Of a stretch of DNA of 41,655 nt, positions 18,070 to 28,434 are shown in pieces (within the stretch, counting starts at the first letter, position 1; every line of letters begins with the position of its first letter). A model generated the notes under the pieces. It was not told the origin of the DNA and ran no database searches. It saw only the letters and a list, made by a program, of their open reading frames with translations. Origin of the DNA: Rhodoferax sp. (GTDB taxonomy: Bacteria > Pseudomonadota > Gammaproteobacteria > Burkholderiales > Burkholderiaceae_C); contig NZ_JAABQC010000012.1 in NCBI RefSeq assembly GCF_011391645.1, positions 1 to 41,655 of the forward strand. The letters are read 5' to 3'. The position numbers and the translations under genes were made by a program.

Positions 18070-18827
18070 TTCAAGACATCTCGCAGCGTGTGCCGGAGCA
18101 GCACCGCACCCGCATCAAGATCTGCGGCCTCACGCGCGAAGCCGACGTCGATGCTGCGGTGGAGGCTGGAGCCGACGCCATAGGTTTTGTGCTTTATGAA
18201 AAAAGCCCGCGTCATGTTTCAGCACTGCGGGCGGCTGAACTGGCGCGCCGGTTGCCGCCATTGGTCACGCCGGTGCTGTTGTTTGTCAATGAAGAGGCTT
18301 CAAAAATAATAGCTGCTTGCAACAACGTGGCAGGCTCTATCGTTCAATTCCATGGCGATGAATCGCCGCAAGACTGCTGGGCTGCCAGTGCGCTGGGCCA
18401 GCGTCCGTATTTGCGCGCTGCGCGAATTCCCCTCGGTGACGCCGGCCGCGACTTTGATCTCTTAAAATTCGCCCAAGATTATTCACAGGCCCAAGGCCTC
18501 CTGCTCGACGCGCAAGTGGACGGGTATGGCGGCGGCGGACACGCATTCAATTGGTCACTGCTTCCTCCAAACGTCAACGCTCACCTCGTCTTGAGTGGTG
18601 GGCTGAACGCTGCCAACGTGATCGACGGCATTCTTCAGGTGCGTCCGCGCTGCAAAACGCTCGCGGTTGACATCAGTTCCGGGGTCGAGGTGCCGGGTCA
18701 AAAAGGCATCAAGGACCCCACCCGCATCCGTGAGTTTGTAGCTGCCGTGCGGCGTGCAGACCAGATCATCAACGACATTTACGGACAGGCCCGCACCACA
18801 GGCGCGAGCACTTTCCACAACCTTTGA
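18066..18827 (+). CDS. trpF: Phosphoribosylanthranilate isomerase
   Basis: Amadori isomerisation of phosphoribosylanthranilate in tryptophan synthesis; a single TIM barrel. The catalytic pair is seen as Cys20 in KICGLTR and Asp148 in [15 protein letters not shown]. Phosphate-site motifs LSGGLNAAN and DISSGVE are present. At 253 aa it is a little longer than the usual 200-225 aa, with an N-terminal extension of about 16 residues and a C-terminal tail. Codons 79-92 ([14 protein letters not shown]) are encoded by an AT-rich stretch that resembles a Comamonadaceae intergenic repeat (see findings). The ATG overlaps the truA stop (ATGA). Confidence 0.96.
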   Translation: MIQDISQRVPEQHRTRIKICGLTREADVDAAVEAGADAIGFVLYEKSPRHVSALRAAELARRLPPLVTPVLLFVNEEASKIIAACNNVAGSIVQFHGDESPQDCWAASALGQRPYLRAARIPLGDAGRDFDLLKFAQDYSQAQGLLLDAQVDGYGGGGHAFNWSLLPPNVNAHLVLSGGLNAANVIDGILQVRPRCKTLAVDISSGVEVPGQKGIKDPTRIREFVAAVRRADQIINDIYGQARTTGASTFHNL

Positions 18828-18834
18828 ATTGACC

Positions 18835-20130
18835 ATGTTTGACTACCAGCAACCCGACCTTCGTGGTCACTTTGGCATCTATGGCGGCAGCTTTGCCTCC
18901 GAGACCCTCACCCACGCCATCAACGAACTCAAGGCCGCCTACGCCAAGTACCAGTTCGACCCCGAATTCGTGGCTGAATTCAACTACGAACTGGCCCATT
19001 TTGTTGGTCGCCCAAGCCCGATTTACCATGCGGCCCGAACCAGTCGTGAAATGGGCGGCGCCCAAATTTTCCTCAAGCGCGAAGACTTGAACCACACCGG
19101 TGCGCACAAGATCAATAACACCATCGGCCAGGCCATGCTGGCCAAGCGGATGGGCAAGCCGCGCATCATTGCCGAAACCGGTGCCGGCCAGCACGGCGTG
19201 GCCACCGCCACCATTTGCGCCCGCTACGGGCTGGAATGCGTGGTCTATATGGGCAGCGAAGACGTCAAACGCCAAAGTCCCAATGTTTACCGCATGAAGT
19301 TGCTCGGCGCCACTGTGGTGCCGGTCGTCAGCGGCAGCCGCACACTGAAAGATGCGCTCAACGAAGCCATGCGTGACTGGGTGGCCAATGTCGACAACAC
19401 TTTCTACATCATTGGCACGGTGGCCGGCCCGCACCCCTACCCGATGATGGTGCGCGATTTCCAGAGCGTGATCGGCAAGGAGTGTCTGGTGCAAATGCCC
19501 GAGATGCTTCAAGCTGCGGGTTGCAAAACCGACCAGCCCGATGTGGTGATGGCCTGCGTCGGCGGCGGCAGCAATGCCATGGGAATCTTTCACCCTTATA
19601 TTGCCCATGAAGCCACGCAACTGATTGGTGTCGAGGCTGCGGGAGAGGGCATGGACAGTGGCAAGCACTCGGCCTCGATCCAGCGCGGCAGCCCCGGTGT
19701 GCTGCACGGCAACCGCACCTATGTGCTGCAGGACGACAACGGCCAAGTCACCGAAACCCACAGCATCAGTGCCGGGCTCGACTACCCAGGCGTCGGCCCC
19801 GAACACGCTTTCCTGCACGACATCGGCCGCGCCGAGTACGTCGGCATCACCGACGCAGAGGCGCTGCATGCATTTCACTACCTGTGCCGCACCGAAGGCA
19901 TCATTCCCGCGCTGGAATCCAGCCACGCCCTGGCCCACGCCATGAAGCTGGCCAAGACCATGCGGGTTGACCAGTCGATCCTGATCAATCTTTCGGGCCG
20001 GGGTGACAAGGACATTGGCACCGTGGCCGACCTGAGTCACGCCGATTTCTTCTGCCGACCCAGTTGCCAGGGCCAGTCGGTCAAGGGCGGCCTGGCCGCC
20101 GATGAAGCCATTGTGAAGGTTGTCAAATGA
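18835..20130 (+). CDS. trpB: Tryptophan synthase beta chain
   Basis: PLP enzyme joining indole and serine to tryptophan; works in an alpha2beta2 complex with TrpA. The 431-aa protein starts at the ATG at 18835 ([18 protein letters not shown]); the open frame extends upstream into trpF but is not family-like there. Lys92 in [11 protein letters not shown] should form the Schiff base, [10 protein letters not shown] binds the PLP phosphate, and [13 protein letters not shown] and [14 protein letters not shown] are conserved. It overlaps trpA by 4 nt. Confidence 0.98.
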   Translation: MFDYQQPDLRGHFGIYGGSFASETLTHAINELKAAYAKYQFDPEFVAEFNYELAHFVGRPSPIYHAARTSREMGGAQIFLKREDLNHTGAHKINNTIGQAMLAKRMGKPRIIAETGAGQHGVATATICARYGLECVVYMGSEDVKRQSPNVYRMKLLGATVVPVVSGSRTLKDALNEAMRDWVANVDNTFYIIGTVAGPHPYPMMVRDFQSVIGKECLVQMPEMLQAAGCKTDQPDVVMACVGGGSNAMGIFHPYIAHEATQLIGVEAAGEGMDSGKHSASIQRGSPGVLHGNRTYVLQDDNGQVTETHSISAGLDYPGVGPEHAFLHDIGRAEYVGITDAEALHAFHYLCRTEGIIPALESSHALAHAMKLAKTMRVDQSILINLSGRGDKDIGTVADLSHADFFCRPSCQGQSVKGGLAADEAIVKVVK

Positions 20131-20957
20131 GCCGCATCGCCCCCACGTTCACCCAATTGCAAGCCCGGGGCCGCAAGGCACTGATCCCGTTTGTCACCGC
20201 CGGTTTCCCGTTTGCCGACATCACGCCCGAGCTGATGCACGCCATGGTCGCGGGAGGCGCTGATGTGATTGAGCTTGGCGTGCCGTTCTCCGACCCCAGT
20301 GCTGATGGCCCCGTGATCCAGAAAGCCGGCGACAAGGCGCTGGCCGCCGGCGTCGGCCTGGTGCAGGTGCTGGCCATGGTGCGTGAATTCCGCCTGAAAA
20401 ACGACAGCACCCCGGTGGTGCTGATGGGTTATGCGAACCCGGTCGAGCGCTACAGCCAAATGCATCGGCGTCCCGATGCCAAAAAGGGCACCAGCGCTTT
20501 TGTTCAGGACGCGGCCGCGGCTGGGGTCGATGGCGTGCTGATCGTCGACTACCCGCCGGAAGAATGCGAAGAGTTTGCCGCCGAGCTCAAATCGCACGGA
20601 CTGGACCTGATCTTTTTGCTGGCGCCAACGTCCACCATTGATCGCATGCAGCAGGTGGCGCGTATTGCCAGTGGCTATGTCTACTACGTGTCGCTCAAAG
20701 GTGTCACCGGCTCGGGCGCGCTCGACACCGATGCGGTCGAGGCCATGCTGCCGCGCATTCGCCAGCATGTCAGCGTGCCCGTGGGGGTGGGTTTTGGCAT
20801 TCGCGACGCTGCCACTGCTCGCGCCATTGGCCGGGTGGCGGATGCTGTGGTGATTGGCAGCCGTATCATTCAGCTCATCGATGATCAGCCGCGCGACCAG
20901 GTCGCCGCCACAGCCGAAAAATTTCTTCGCGAAATTCGCCTGGCGCTGGATTCATAA
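20127..20957 (+). CDS. trpA: Tryptophan synthase alpha chain
   Basis: Cleaves indole-3-glycerol phosphate and passes indole through a tunnel to TrpB. TIM barrel of 276 aa. Catalytic Glu49 and Asp60 lie in [18 protein letters not shown], and VDYPPEE and [14 protein letters not shown] are typical. The ATG overlaps the trpB stop. Many Burkholderiales carry another gene between trpB and trpA; here they are directly joined. Confidence 0.98.
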   Translation: MSRIAPTFTQLQARGRKALIPFVTAGFPFADITPELMHAMVAGGADVIELGVPFSDPSADGPVIQKAGDKALAAGVGLVQVLAMVREFRLKNDSTPVVLMGYANPVERYSQMHRRPDAKKGTSAFVQDAAAAGVDGVLIVDYPPEECEEFAAELKSHGLDLIFLLAPTSTIDRMQQVARIASGYVYYVSLKGVTGSGALDTDAVEAMLPRIRQHVSVPVGVGFGIRDAATARAIGRVADAVVIGSRIIQLIDDQPRDQVAATAEKFLREIRLALDS

Positions 20958-20969
20958 TGTTGTTTATTT

Positions 20970-20995
20970 GTCATGCCAGACCTGATCCGGCATCC
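20970..20995. repeat. REP-like short palindromic element before accD
   Basis: In the 76-nt gap between trpA and accD, ATGCC (20973-20977) is inverted as GGCAT (20989-20993) within a 26-nt stretch of the form GTCATGCC...GACCTGATCCGGCATCC. This wording resembles widely scattered short palindromic intergenic elements of proteobacterial genomes. Only one copy occurs in the window, so repeat status is an inference. Confidence 0.45.
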
Positions 20996-21033
20996 ATGCC
21001 ACCGCCGAAAACGAAGGCTTACGGAGTGTTCAT

Positions 21034-21906
21034 ATGAGTTGGCTCGAAAAACTGCTTCCCCCGAAAATCCAGCACACCGACCCCAAAGATCGCCGCGTTG
21101 TCCCCGAGGGGCTGTGGATCAAATGCCCCAGTTGCGACAGCGTGCTGTACAAGACCGACCTGGAACAAAACCAGAACGTTTGCCCCAGTTGCAGCCACCA
21201 CCACCGGATTGGGGCGCGGGTTCGCCTGAACACTTTCCTGGACAACGAGGGCCGTTATGAAATCGGCCAGGAAGTGCTGCCGGTGGATGCGCTCAAGTTC
21301 AAGGACAGCCGCAAATACCCCGAACGCCTGAAGGAAGCGCTGGAAAACACCGGCGAAACCGATGCTCTGGTGGTGATGGGAGGCTCGGTGCTGGGCATTG
21401 GTCTGGTGGCCGCCTGTTTCGAATTTGAATTCATGGGCGGCAGCATGGGCTCGGTGGTTGGCGAGCGCTTTGTGCGCGGCGTGCACACGGCGATCGAGCA
21501 AAAAGTGCCGTTTGTCTGCTTTACCGCCACCGGTGGCGCGCGCATGCAAGAGGGCTTGCTGAGCTTGATGCAGATGGCCAAGACCAATGCGTCATTGACG
21601 CACCTGGCCAAGAAGGGCCTGCCCTTTATCAGCGTGCTGACCGACCCCACCATGGGCGGTGTCAGCGCCGGCTTTGCCTTTTTGGGGGACGTGGTGATTG
21701 CCGAGCCCAAGGCGCTGATTGGCTTTGCCGGACCGCGCGTGATTGAATCGACGGTGCGCGTGACGCTGCCCGAAGGCTTTCAGCGTGCCGAATTCCTCCA
21801 GACCAAGGGCGCGGTGGACCTGATTTGTGACCGCCGCGAATTGCGCAAGACCATCGCCAGCACGCTGGCCATGCTGACGCGTCAAAGCTCGGACGCAGTG
21901 GCATAA
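21034..21906 (+). CDS. accD: Acetyl-CoA carboxylase carboxyltransferase subunit beta
   Basis: With AccA transfers the carboxyl group from carboxybiotin to acetyl-CoA, giving malonyl-CoA for fatty acid synthesis. It has 290 aa. The N-terminal zinc ribbon has Cys31 and Cys34 ([10 protein letters not shown]) and Cys50 and Cys53 ([10 protein letters not shown]). The crotonase-like domain shows [23 protein letters not shown] and [18 protein letters not shown] lies before the ATG at 21034. In many Burkholderiales folC follows accD; here a convergent tRNA gene follows 18 nt later. Confidence 0.98.
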   Translation: MSWLEKLLPPKIQHTDPKDRRVVPEGLWIKCPSCDSVLYKTDLEQNQNVCPSCSHHHRIGARVRLNTFLDNEGRYEIGQEVLPVDALKFKDSRKYPERLKEALENTGETDALVVMGGSVLGIGLVAACFEFEFMGGSMGSVVGERFVRGVHTAIEQKVPFVCFTATGGARMQEGLLSLMQMAKTNASLTHLAKKGLPFISVLTDPTMGGVSAGFAFLGDVVIAEPKALIGFAGPRVIESTVRVTLPEGFQRAEFLQTKGAVDLICDRRELRKTIASTLAMLTRQSSDAVA

Positions 21907-21924
21907 GACGCTGTCGGTTGAGTG

Positions 21925-21999
21925 TGGTCCCCCCGACAGGAATCGAACCTGTATTTCACGCTTAGGAGGCATGCGCACTGTCCATTGTGCTACGGAGAG
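21925..21999 (-). tRNA. tRNA-Arg (anticodon CCT)
   Basis: On the minus strand a 75-nt cloverleaf can be folded. The 7-bp acceptor stem (CTCTCCG with CGGGGGG) includes two G-U pairs. D stem is GCAC/GTGC, anticodon stem CATGC/GCGTG with loop CTCCTAA, variable loop 4 nt, and T stem ACAGG/CCTGT with loop TTCGATT. Discriminator is A and CCA is encoded (21925-21927). Anticodon CCT reads the AGG arginine codon, rare in such a GC-rich genome. It is convergent with accD. Confidence 0.93.
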
Positions 22000-22111
22000 A
22001 AGCGCTGATTTTACGGGCTGAATCCTGGCTGTTCAGTTTTTGGCTGCTCTGAAATAGCTGGCGCACGACAGCGCTTTGCGCCGTCATGCGACCCGGACGT
22101 TGGCGGCTGCC

Positions 22112-22549
22112 TTATTTTTTTGACAGCGCGTCGCGAATCTGCCGCAGCAGCACAGTGTCTTCCGGTGTGGCTGGTGGTGCCTCAGGAGCGGGTGGCGCTT
22201 CTTTCTTCATGCGGTTGATCTGGCGGATCATGATGAAAATGATGAACGCCAGGATAAAGAAGTTCACGGCCACCGTGATGAAGTTTCCGTAAGCGAAGAG
22301 CGGAACGCCAGCTTTCGTCAGCGCCTCATAGGTCATTGGCCCGGTAAATGCCGCGGGCGGGTCGGAAAGCAGCACAAAGTAGTTGGAAAAATCAAGACCG
22401 CCAACGGCCTTGCCCACCAGCGGCATGATGAGGTCCTTGACGATTGAATCGACAATTTTGCCGAAGGCGGCACCAATGATGACGCCGACTGCAAGGTCAA
22501 CGACATTACCTTTCAAGGCAAACTCTTTGAATTCAGATGAAATACTCAT
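22112..22549 (-). CDS. mscL: Large-conductance mechanosensitive channel
   Basis: Pentameric inner-membrane channel that opens under membrane tension to release solutes on osmotic downshock. Length 145 aa. The cytoplasmic N-terminal helix ([20 protein letters not shown]) runs into TM1 with the glycine-rich pore lining [17 protein letters not shown], then a periplasmic loop, TM2 ([19 protein letters not shown]) and a Pro-rich linker to the C-terminal bundle ([11 protein letters not shown]). It stands alone between the tRNA and tamB. The 159 nt upstream of it hold no gene. Confidence 0.97.
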   Translation of the reverse strand: MSISSEFKEFALKGNVVDLAVGVIIGAAFGKIVDSIVKDLIMPLVGKAVGGLDFSNYFVLLSDPPAAFTGPMTYEALTKAGVPLFAYGNFITVAVNFFILAFIIFIMIRQINRMKKEAPPAPEAPPATPEDTVLLRQIRDALSKK

Positions 22550-22708
22550 TTGATGCTTTCACTAAGTGATGTGGACACGGATTTTGACTGCAACTCGTCG
22601 CAGGCAAAAGAATACACCAGAACACGGATTTTGGCGACTGGGCGATCACGATGTGGGCCAGCATCAACATTGCGCTGTTCTGGCTTGCGCGGTTCTGACA
22701 TGGATGAC

Positions 22709-25700
22709 TCAGTCGTAACGCAGGGTCCAGATCAAATCGATGGCGCTTTGTTCCCCGGTTTGGGCGCGCAGCGTCAGTCGCCGGGTCAGGTCATAAAAAA
22801 TGGTGAAGACACCCATGGTGCCCGCCAGGCCGCTCTCATAAGCCACGTAAAAGTCATTGCTGAGTCGCTTGCCCAATGTGACTGTGGCGCCCGTGGTGGT
22901 GTCGCCTTTGCCGCTACCCTTGAAACTGAGCTCGTCCAGTCCGAGCGCCTGGGACAGGCTGGCGCTCGGCCCTTTGCCCTGGCCGCCCAGCAAGGCCAGT
23001 GCCGCTTGCTGCAGCAAGGCGGCCTCGCCGCCGCTGTCGCTGGCAGAGCGGCCCAGCACCAGCCAGGACAATTTGTCGGCCTCGGGCAAGTCAGGCTCGG
23101 AATACAGACGCACGATGGGCGACAGGGCCGTGCCGCTGATCTGCACGCCCACACGCTGGCTGAGTTGGGGTCGGATCGCCAGGATTGCCAGCGCCGGGTT
23201 GTCGACCGGGCCGACAAATCTCAGAATACCCTGCTCGATGTCCAGGCGCTGGCCATAGGCCCGGTAGGTGCCGCGCACCGCGCGCACGGTGCCGGTCAGG
23301 TTGGGGCGCTCGTTGTCGACGGCGCGCAGCGACAGTTTTCCCGCCAGACGCGTGTCAAGACCGCGACCACGCATCTTGAAGTCCGGCCCCAGATCAAGTT
23401 CAATCAACAGGTCGGACACCAGGCGCGGGGCACTGGCGCTGCCTGCGCTGGCTTTTCGGGCCGGGACATCCTGTGGTTTGGCTGTGGCTGCGGAGCCACG
23501 CAACACCACGTCATCACCCAACTGCGGGGCGGTATCCTCGGGCAGGATGATCAAGGCCTGGTCGGCCGCCAGGGTACCGCGCAGAGTCAAGCGGGCATTG
23601 ATAAGTTGGGCCGCTACCTTGCCGGACACCACCACGCGTCGGTCGGCACGGCTGCTCACATTCAGCGCCTTGGCCTGAACTTCAAACGCCATGCGCAGGC
23701 GCGACAGAAAATCGGCCTCGGTGCTGCCAGGAAGCCAGAACACCGAGCCGCTCATGCTGAGTTGGCCACCGCCCCCCGCCTTGGCAGCCGAGGCGCCTTG
23801 CAGGGTGAAATCCTGAATGTCCATTTGCTGCCCCTGCAGCGTGGCATTCAGAGTGCCCTGGCTGAAGTCGATGCCGTCCACCACAGAGCGCACCGCCAGG
23901 TCGCGCGCTCGCAGGGCGCCATTCCATTGGGGCAGGTCAAGCGTGCCGCTGACGGTAATGTCGGCTTCCATGGTGCCGCGCAGGCGCCAGCCGGGCGGTG
24001 CCAGCGCCGACCAGGCATCAACCGGTGGCATCTGAATCTGCAAACCGCCGCCAATCGGCACGTTTGTGGCCAGCGTCCAGCCCTGGCCCAGCGGCTGCAG
24101 CTGGGTGCTGAACGCCATCAGTGCCTTGCCGGCGCGCGTGCTGTCCCAGCGCAGGCTGCTCGACAGATAGCCGTCGTCCAGGTTGATCTCCAGCCGGGCT
24201 TCGCGCATTTCTGCAGGCAACAAAAGCTGGCGGCTGTCATCGGCGCGCAGGCGCAGGTCGCCAGAACTGCGCTCCAGCGTGGCGCTCAAGTGCAAAGCGT
24301 CGGTTTGCTTGGCATCCCACTGGCCCGCCAGTATCAGGTCGCTGCTCAGGCCCAAGTCAGCCATCGTCTTATTGCTGATGGCATCCAGCCAGGCCAGCGG
24401 TAACTGGCTGATCTGCCCGCGGCTTTCCCATTGCGCTTTGGGCCTGGCCTGCGGCGTCGCCTTGGCGCCCTGCAGAGTCCAGCGCATGGGCTCCCAGGTC
24501 AGGCTTGCCTCGCCCGGTTGTGGGCCCAGCAGACGGGCGCTGCCAGACGACACGGTCACCGTGTTGTCCATGCCCGTGGCCAGCCAATCCAGCAGGATCG
24601 GCTGGCTATTGGCCGGGCCGGTCTGCAGCGACCATTGGCCGGGCCGGGAGGTGTCCCGGGCGCCGATTGCGAGTTGGTTCAGGCTTATCTGCCAGTGGCC
24701 GGCCTTGACCAGGGCGGCGTTGCTTTGGGCCTGCCAATCCAGCTTTTTCGACCCGATGTCGGCACGGCCTTGGGTGCTGAAGGTGAGGGCGGGCAGGGTG
24801 CCCGACAACTCCGCCTGCAGGTCGTGCAGTCGAATCTCGTTGGCAGGGTCGGCAGGGGTGCCTGGGCTGCTGCGCCAGTCAAGCTGTGGAACGCGCAGGC
24901 TGGCGTCGACCTGCAGGGCGCGGCCCTGCTGCTGCCAGCCGCCAGACCAGCGGCCGTCAAGTTGGGCACTGCCCTGCAATCGGGCACCCTGCAAGGCGCT
25001 TGAAACGGCCGGCCAGCGCTTGAGCCATTGGCTGGCCAGGTTGGCATCGGTCAGGTTGACAGCCAGCGTGCCCTTGCCCTCTTTGGCCGCCAGCAGCCCG
25101 TCGATCTCAGCCTGCAAGCCGGGCAAGGCCAGCGCCAATTTGCCCTGTGTGGCCTGAGAGTTGAGGTTGTGGGCCAGATGCCCCTCGATCCGGGCTTCTT
25201 GTGCGTCAACCTGGAGCTGGCTTAAAGTCAGTTGGGGTGCCGCCCAAATGCCTTCGACCTGCAGACTTTGCAGCGCCAGGGTTTGCAGACTGACCGGGGC
25301 TTTGTTTGATTTTTCCGATTTGCCCTTGTCGGTTGCCGCCTGAAGCTGCGCGCCAAAGCGCAGGCCTTGCGGGGTTTGTCGTGCCTGCAACTCGCCGCTC
25401 ATGGTGGCACTGGCCAGGCGCGTGTCAACAGCACCGGGATCGACGTTTTTCAGATTGATGTTGCCGAGCCATTGCCCGGCATTGAACTGGCCCGAGCCCG
25501 TGATGCTGCCACCCGCAGCCGTTGCCCGCATCGAATTTAGCACCCATTGCGCTTGGTCGTAGGTCACCTCAGCCTGCAGGGTATTGAGTGGCAGACGCTG
25601 CTGGTTCCAGGGACCTGGCAGGTTATTGGTCAGGTCGACCTTGCCTTGCCAATTTGCTCCCACGGGGGTCACGCTGGCTTCGCCGGAGAGCAGGGTCTGG

Positions 25701-26578
25701 GGGGCCTGCGGCCAGAGGGCGGCAAGGTTCAAGGCTTGCCACTGCGCTTTGGCCCGGGTCAGCGGCTGGGTTTGCCAGGGGGCAATTTGCGCTGACACTT
25801 CCGCTTGCATGGCTTTTGATTTGGCAGCCGGCGAGGCGGGATTGGCGGGGAACTCGGGGATCAGGCTGGCCTGCAACGTGAGCGCGGCATCCGGGCCTGC
25901 CAATTCGCCGGCGATCCGGGCATTGGCCGCCACCGTCAAGCGCTGCTGGCTGGACGGCACGGTGGTTGCCACCACCCCCTGGAGTTGCAGCTGCAGTGCC
26001 ATCGGCGCGGTGGCCTGGAGTTTGCCACTGAGGTGGTAGCTGCCTGAAGAAATCTGTCCCAGGCCTTTCTCCAGCGCATGGGATTGCCCGTCGAACAGGT
26101 AGTGACCGCTGATGCCGGTGGCCTGCATGCTGGTAGCGCCGCTCCAGCTGATGCTGGCCACCTTGAAAGGCACGTCCACGGTGATCGGCAGTCGCAAGTC
26201 GCTGGGGGGCGTGAGCGGTGCAGGGTCAGTTTTGACACGCTGGTCATCAATTTTTATGGATCCAACAGTGAGTTCGCTCAATCGCAACTGCTTGTTGAAG
26301 AGCGGACGCAGCGTCCAGGCCACGCCGATGTCCTGCGCCTCCACACTGAGTTCGCCCCGGCTCCAGCGCAGCCATTCGATGTGGCCGCCCGCGCGCAGCG
26401 AGCCCTGAACGTTTTTGGCCTCCAGTGTCTGGTCGGCAGGCAAAAAGCGCTGCAGCCGGGTTAGCAGGGCGGCCAACGAGTCGCCGCTGCCGCTCCACAC
26501 CCAAAGGGCTCCGGCGAGCGCCAGCACGGTGATCACCGTGGCGGCCAGCAGCTTCAGGCTCAGTCGCAGGGCTTTCAT
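22709..26578 (-). CDS. tamB: Translocation and assembly module subunit TamB (DUF490)
   Basis: Very large inner-membrane-anchored periplasmic protein (1289 aa) of the AsmA/TamB family. These form long lipid-binding beta-grooves thought to help transport phospholipid to, or insert proteins into, the outer membrane with TamA. A signal-anchor helix (LLAATVITVLALAGALWVW) starts it; the body is repetitive beta structure, and the C-terminal about 350 residues are the DUF490 domain, ending TLRYD. The ATG at 26578 overlaps the tamA stop (TGATG). No homologue of the other long AsmA-like proteins is nearby. Confidence 0.95.
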   Translation of the reverse strand: MKALRLSLKLLAATVITVLALAGALWVWSGSGDSLAALLTRLQRFLPADQTLEAKNVQGSLRAGGHIEWLRWSRGELSVEAQDIGVAWTLRPLFNKQLRLSELTVGSIKIDDQRVKTDPAPLTPPSDLRLPITVDVPFKVASISWSGATSMQATGISGHYLFDGQSHALEKGLGQISSGSYHLSGKLQATAPMALQLQLQGVVATTVPSSQQRLTVAANARIAGELAGPDAALTLQASLIPEFPANPASPAAKSKAMQAEVSAQIAPWQTQPLTRAKAQWQALNLAALWPQAPQTLLSGEASVTPVGANWQGKVDLTNNLPGPWNQQRLPLNTLQAEVTYDQAQWVLNSMRATAAGGSITGSGQFNAGQWLGNINLKNVDPGAVDTRLASATMSGELQARQTPQGLRFGAQLQAATDKGKSEKSNKAPVSLQTLALQSLQVEGIWAAPQLTLSQLQVDAQEARIEGHLAHNLNSQATQGKLALALPGLQAEIDGLLAAKEGKGTLAVNLTDANLASQWLKRWPAVSSALQGARLQGSAQLDGRWSGGWQQQGRALQVDASLRVPQLDWRSSPGTPADPANEIRLHDLQAELSGTLPALTFSTQGRADIGSKKLDWQAQSNAALVKAGHWQISLNQLAIGARDTSRPGQWSLQTGPANSQPILLDWLATGMDNTVTVSSGSARLLGPQPGEASLTWEPMRWTLQGAKATPQARPKAQWESRGQISQLPLAWLDAISNKTMADLGLSSDLILAGQWDAKQTDALHLSATLERSSGDLRLRADDSRQLLLPAEMREARLEINLDDGYLSSSLRWDSTRAGKALMAFSTQLQPLGQGWTLATNVPIGGGLQIQMPPVDAWSALAPPGWRLRGTMEADITVSGTLDLPQWNGALRARDLAVRSVVDGIDFSQGTLNATLQGQQMDIQDFTLQGASAAKAGGGGQLSMSGSVFWLPGSTEADFLSRLRMAFEVQAKALNVSSRADRRVVVSGKVAAQLINARLTLRGTLAADQALIILPEDTAPQLGDDVVLRGSAATAKPQDVPARKASAGSASAPRLVSDLLIELDLGPDFKMRGRGLDTRLAGKLSLRAVDNERPNLTGTVRAVRGTYRAYGQRLDIEQGILRFVGPVDNPALAILAIRPQLSQRVGVQISGTALSPIVRLYSEPDLPEADKLSWLVLGRSASDSGGEAALLQQAALALLGGQGKGPSASLSQALGLDELSFKGSGKGDTTTGATVTLGKRLSNDFYVAYESGLAGTMGVFTIFYDLTRRLTLRAQTGEQSAIDLIWTLRYD

Positions 26579-28434
26579 CAAAAGGTAAACCCCAGGTTCA
26601 TGTGCAAGCGAAAGCGCTCGGCATCGACGCCATAAGCGAGGTCAATTTGCAGTGGACCGACCGGGCTGTTCCAGCGCGCCCCGATCCCCACACCCACTTG
26701 GAGAGTCAGGTCGGAGGGCTGGTTGGCCACCGCTCCGGCATCCAGAAACACCGTGCTTTCCCAGTCACTCGCGACGCCGTTGATGCGAATCGGGCGCTGC
26801 CATTCCACACTGCCCGTGGCCAGGTAGCGGCCACCCTCAACACTGCCATCGGCCTGCGTGACCCCGATATCATTCAGGCCATATCCGCGCACACTGTTGT
26901 CGCCGCCTGCCCGAAAGAGCTGGGTGCTGGGCAGGCTGATGCCATCTTTGGCAATGATGGCGCCAGCCGAGGCGCGCATGGAGAGGCGCCCGGCACTGTT
27001 GAGGGTGGCCTGACCTTCGCCTGGGTCTGGCGCTGCCGTTCCAAGCGGTAAAAAACCCTGCCAGCGAGTCAGCAGGCGGGCGTAGGGTTGCGCCTGGCCA
27101 CCCAGCGTGGTGCCGCCACCCGCCTCGGCACCCCAGCCCCAGCCGCTTGACGGGAACGGCAGGTTGTCGTAATAACGCACGGCAAAGGCATAGTTGGCGC
27201 TGATGGACTGGGCAATTACCCTCTGTGGGCTGCCTGCGTCCAGCGTATCGGACCAGTCGTATTGCAGATACAGGTTGCGGTCGATGCGCAGGCTGCGCTG
27301 ATTGCGCCCGCCCCGCAACTGCACACTGGTGACGTCCTGGGTGCCCAGCAACTGGTCCTGCAGCAAGACCGAGGTTGCCCAGCGCCAGTTGTCGGTGTCC
27401 GGTGGCGAGGTCAGCTCCGAGCCAAGGGAACTGTCATCTCGCTGGAGCTTGAGTTTGCTCACCGCCAGCCAGTCAATCCCGGGCAATTTGTGGTGGGTGT
27501 GCTCGGCCGACAGGCGTGCCCCGCTGTCGGTGCTGGCGCCCAAGCCGAGCACCAGTTTTTGCAGGCGTGCTTCGCGCAGTTTCACCAGCACCGGGGCGGC
27601 ATCGGCGCTGACGCTGGCGCTGCTGTCGATCGTGATGAAAGCAGAGTCAAAGTAGCCGCTGTCCGTCAGGCGCTGCTGGGCCGCCACCAGTTCTGCCTGG
27701 CTGTAATCGGCTCCGGGTGTGAGACGGGCCAGGCGCTGCACCAGTTCGGCGTCGTAGCGCGACAAGCCCTCAACCACCAGACCGCCGGTGCGGTACGCGG
27801 GACCAGAATCGAGCGTGATTTCCAAATGCGCCTGGGCGGCTTCTGGGTCAATGTCGGCCAGCGAGGCGCTGATGCGCCCGGCGGGAAAGCGCTGGGTGGT
27901 GAGCTGGCGCAGCGTTTTTAGTTTGGCGGCATCCCAGGCGGTTTGGGTAAAGCGGTTGCCCGCGCGCAGAGACCAGTTGGCCTGAATCTGCTCGCGCTGG
28001 GCCGTCGCCGCCGCATCGGTGGCGATGGCTCCGGTGAAATGAAAGGTCACCTGCCTGACCCGTGTGGCTTCACCGGGCGCGACGATGATTTTGACCACCG
28101 GCCAGGGTGTGCTGGCGCTGGCGGGCTGGCGTTCCATGCTGATCACCGGTGCAAAGTAACCCAGGGTGCCAATGAGTTTGCGCGCATCCTGATCGGCCAG
28201 GCGCAGCAGGCGTTCGAGTTCATCGTCACTCAAGTCGGTGAGCTCGCGGTAGCGTTGCAGCTCCATGTGACGCGTGAGCAACTCCTTGATGTCATCAGGG
28301 GCCTGGATGTCGATCACAAAGGCCGCCCCGGCCTGCGCTGCGGCTGGCGTTGGCGGCTCAGATGAAGCCGAATCTGCCGCAGCGGCTATTGAACAGGCCA
28401 TCAGCAGCGCAGCCGCCAGCAATAACGGCTTCAT
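26578..28434 (-). CDS. tamA: Outer-membrane assembly factor TamA (BamA/Omp85 family)
   Basis: Outer-membrane Omp85 protein, partner of TamB. From the ATG at 28434 the 618-aa product has a signal peptide (MKPLLLAAALLMACSIAAAA), POTRA domains over about residues 40-270 (FTQTAWDAAKLKTLRQL, YRTGGLVVEGLSRYD), then a 16-strand barrel. The Omp85 L6 motif VRGYGL is seen in GGDNSVRGYGLNDIG, and the protein ends in an aromatic outer-membrane sorting signal (NLGFTF). The open frame continues upstream to 28605, but that part overlaps the VWA gene and lacks family likeness. The start overlaps the VWA stop by 4 nt. Confidence 0.95.
   Translation of the reverse strand: MKPLLLAAALLMACSIAAAADSASSEPPTPAAAQAGAAFVIDIQAPDDIKELLTRHMELQRYRELTDLSDDELERLLRLADQDARKLIGTLGYFAPVISMERQPASASTPWPVVKIIVAPGEATRVRQVTFHFTGAIATDAAATAQREQIQANWSLRAGNRFTQTAWDAAKLKTLRQLTTQRFPAGRISASLADIDPEAAQAHLEITLDSGPAYRTGGLVVEGLSRYDAELVQRLARLTPGADYSQAELVAAQQRLTDSGYFDSAFITIDSSASVSADAAPVLVKLREARLQKLVLGLGASTDSGARLSAEHTHHKLPGIDWLAVSKLKLQRDDSSLGSELTSPPDTDNWRWATSVLLQDQLLGTQDVTSVQLRGGRNQRSLRIDRNLYLQYDWSDTLDAGSPQRVIAQSISANYAFAVRYYDNLPFPSSGWGWGAEAGGGTTLGGQAQPYARLLTRWQGFLPLGTAAPDPGEGQATLNSAGRLSMRASAGAIIAKDGISLPSTQLFRAGGDNSVRGYGLNDIGVTQADGSVEGGRYLATGSVEWQRPIRINGVASDWESTVFLDAGAVANQPSDLTLQVGVGIGARWNSPVGPLQIDLAYGVDAERFRLHMNLGFTF

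Noticed and set aside
22550-24403. 617-codon open frame on the plus strand opposite tamB
   Set aside because: Low-complexity Gln/Ala/Arg-rich translation without family likeness; it is the antisense shadow of the GC-rich tamB gene, which has clear TamB features.
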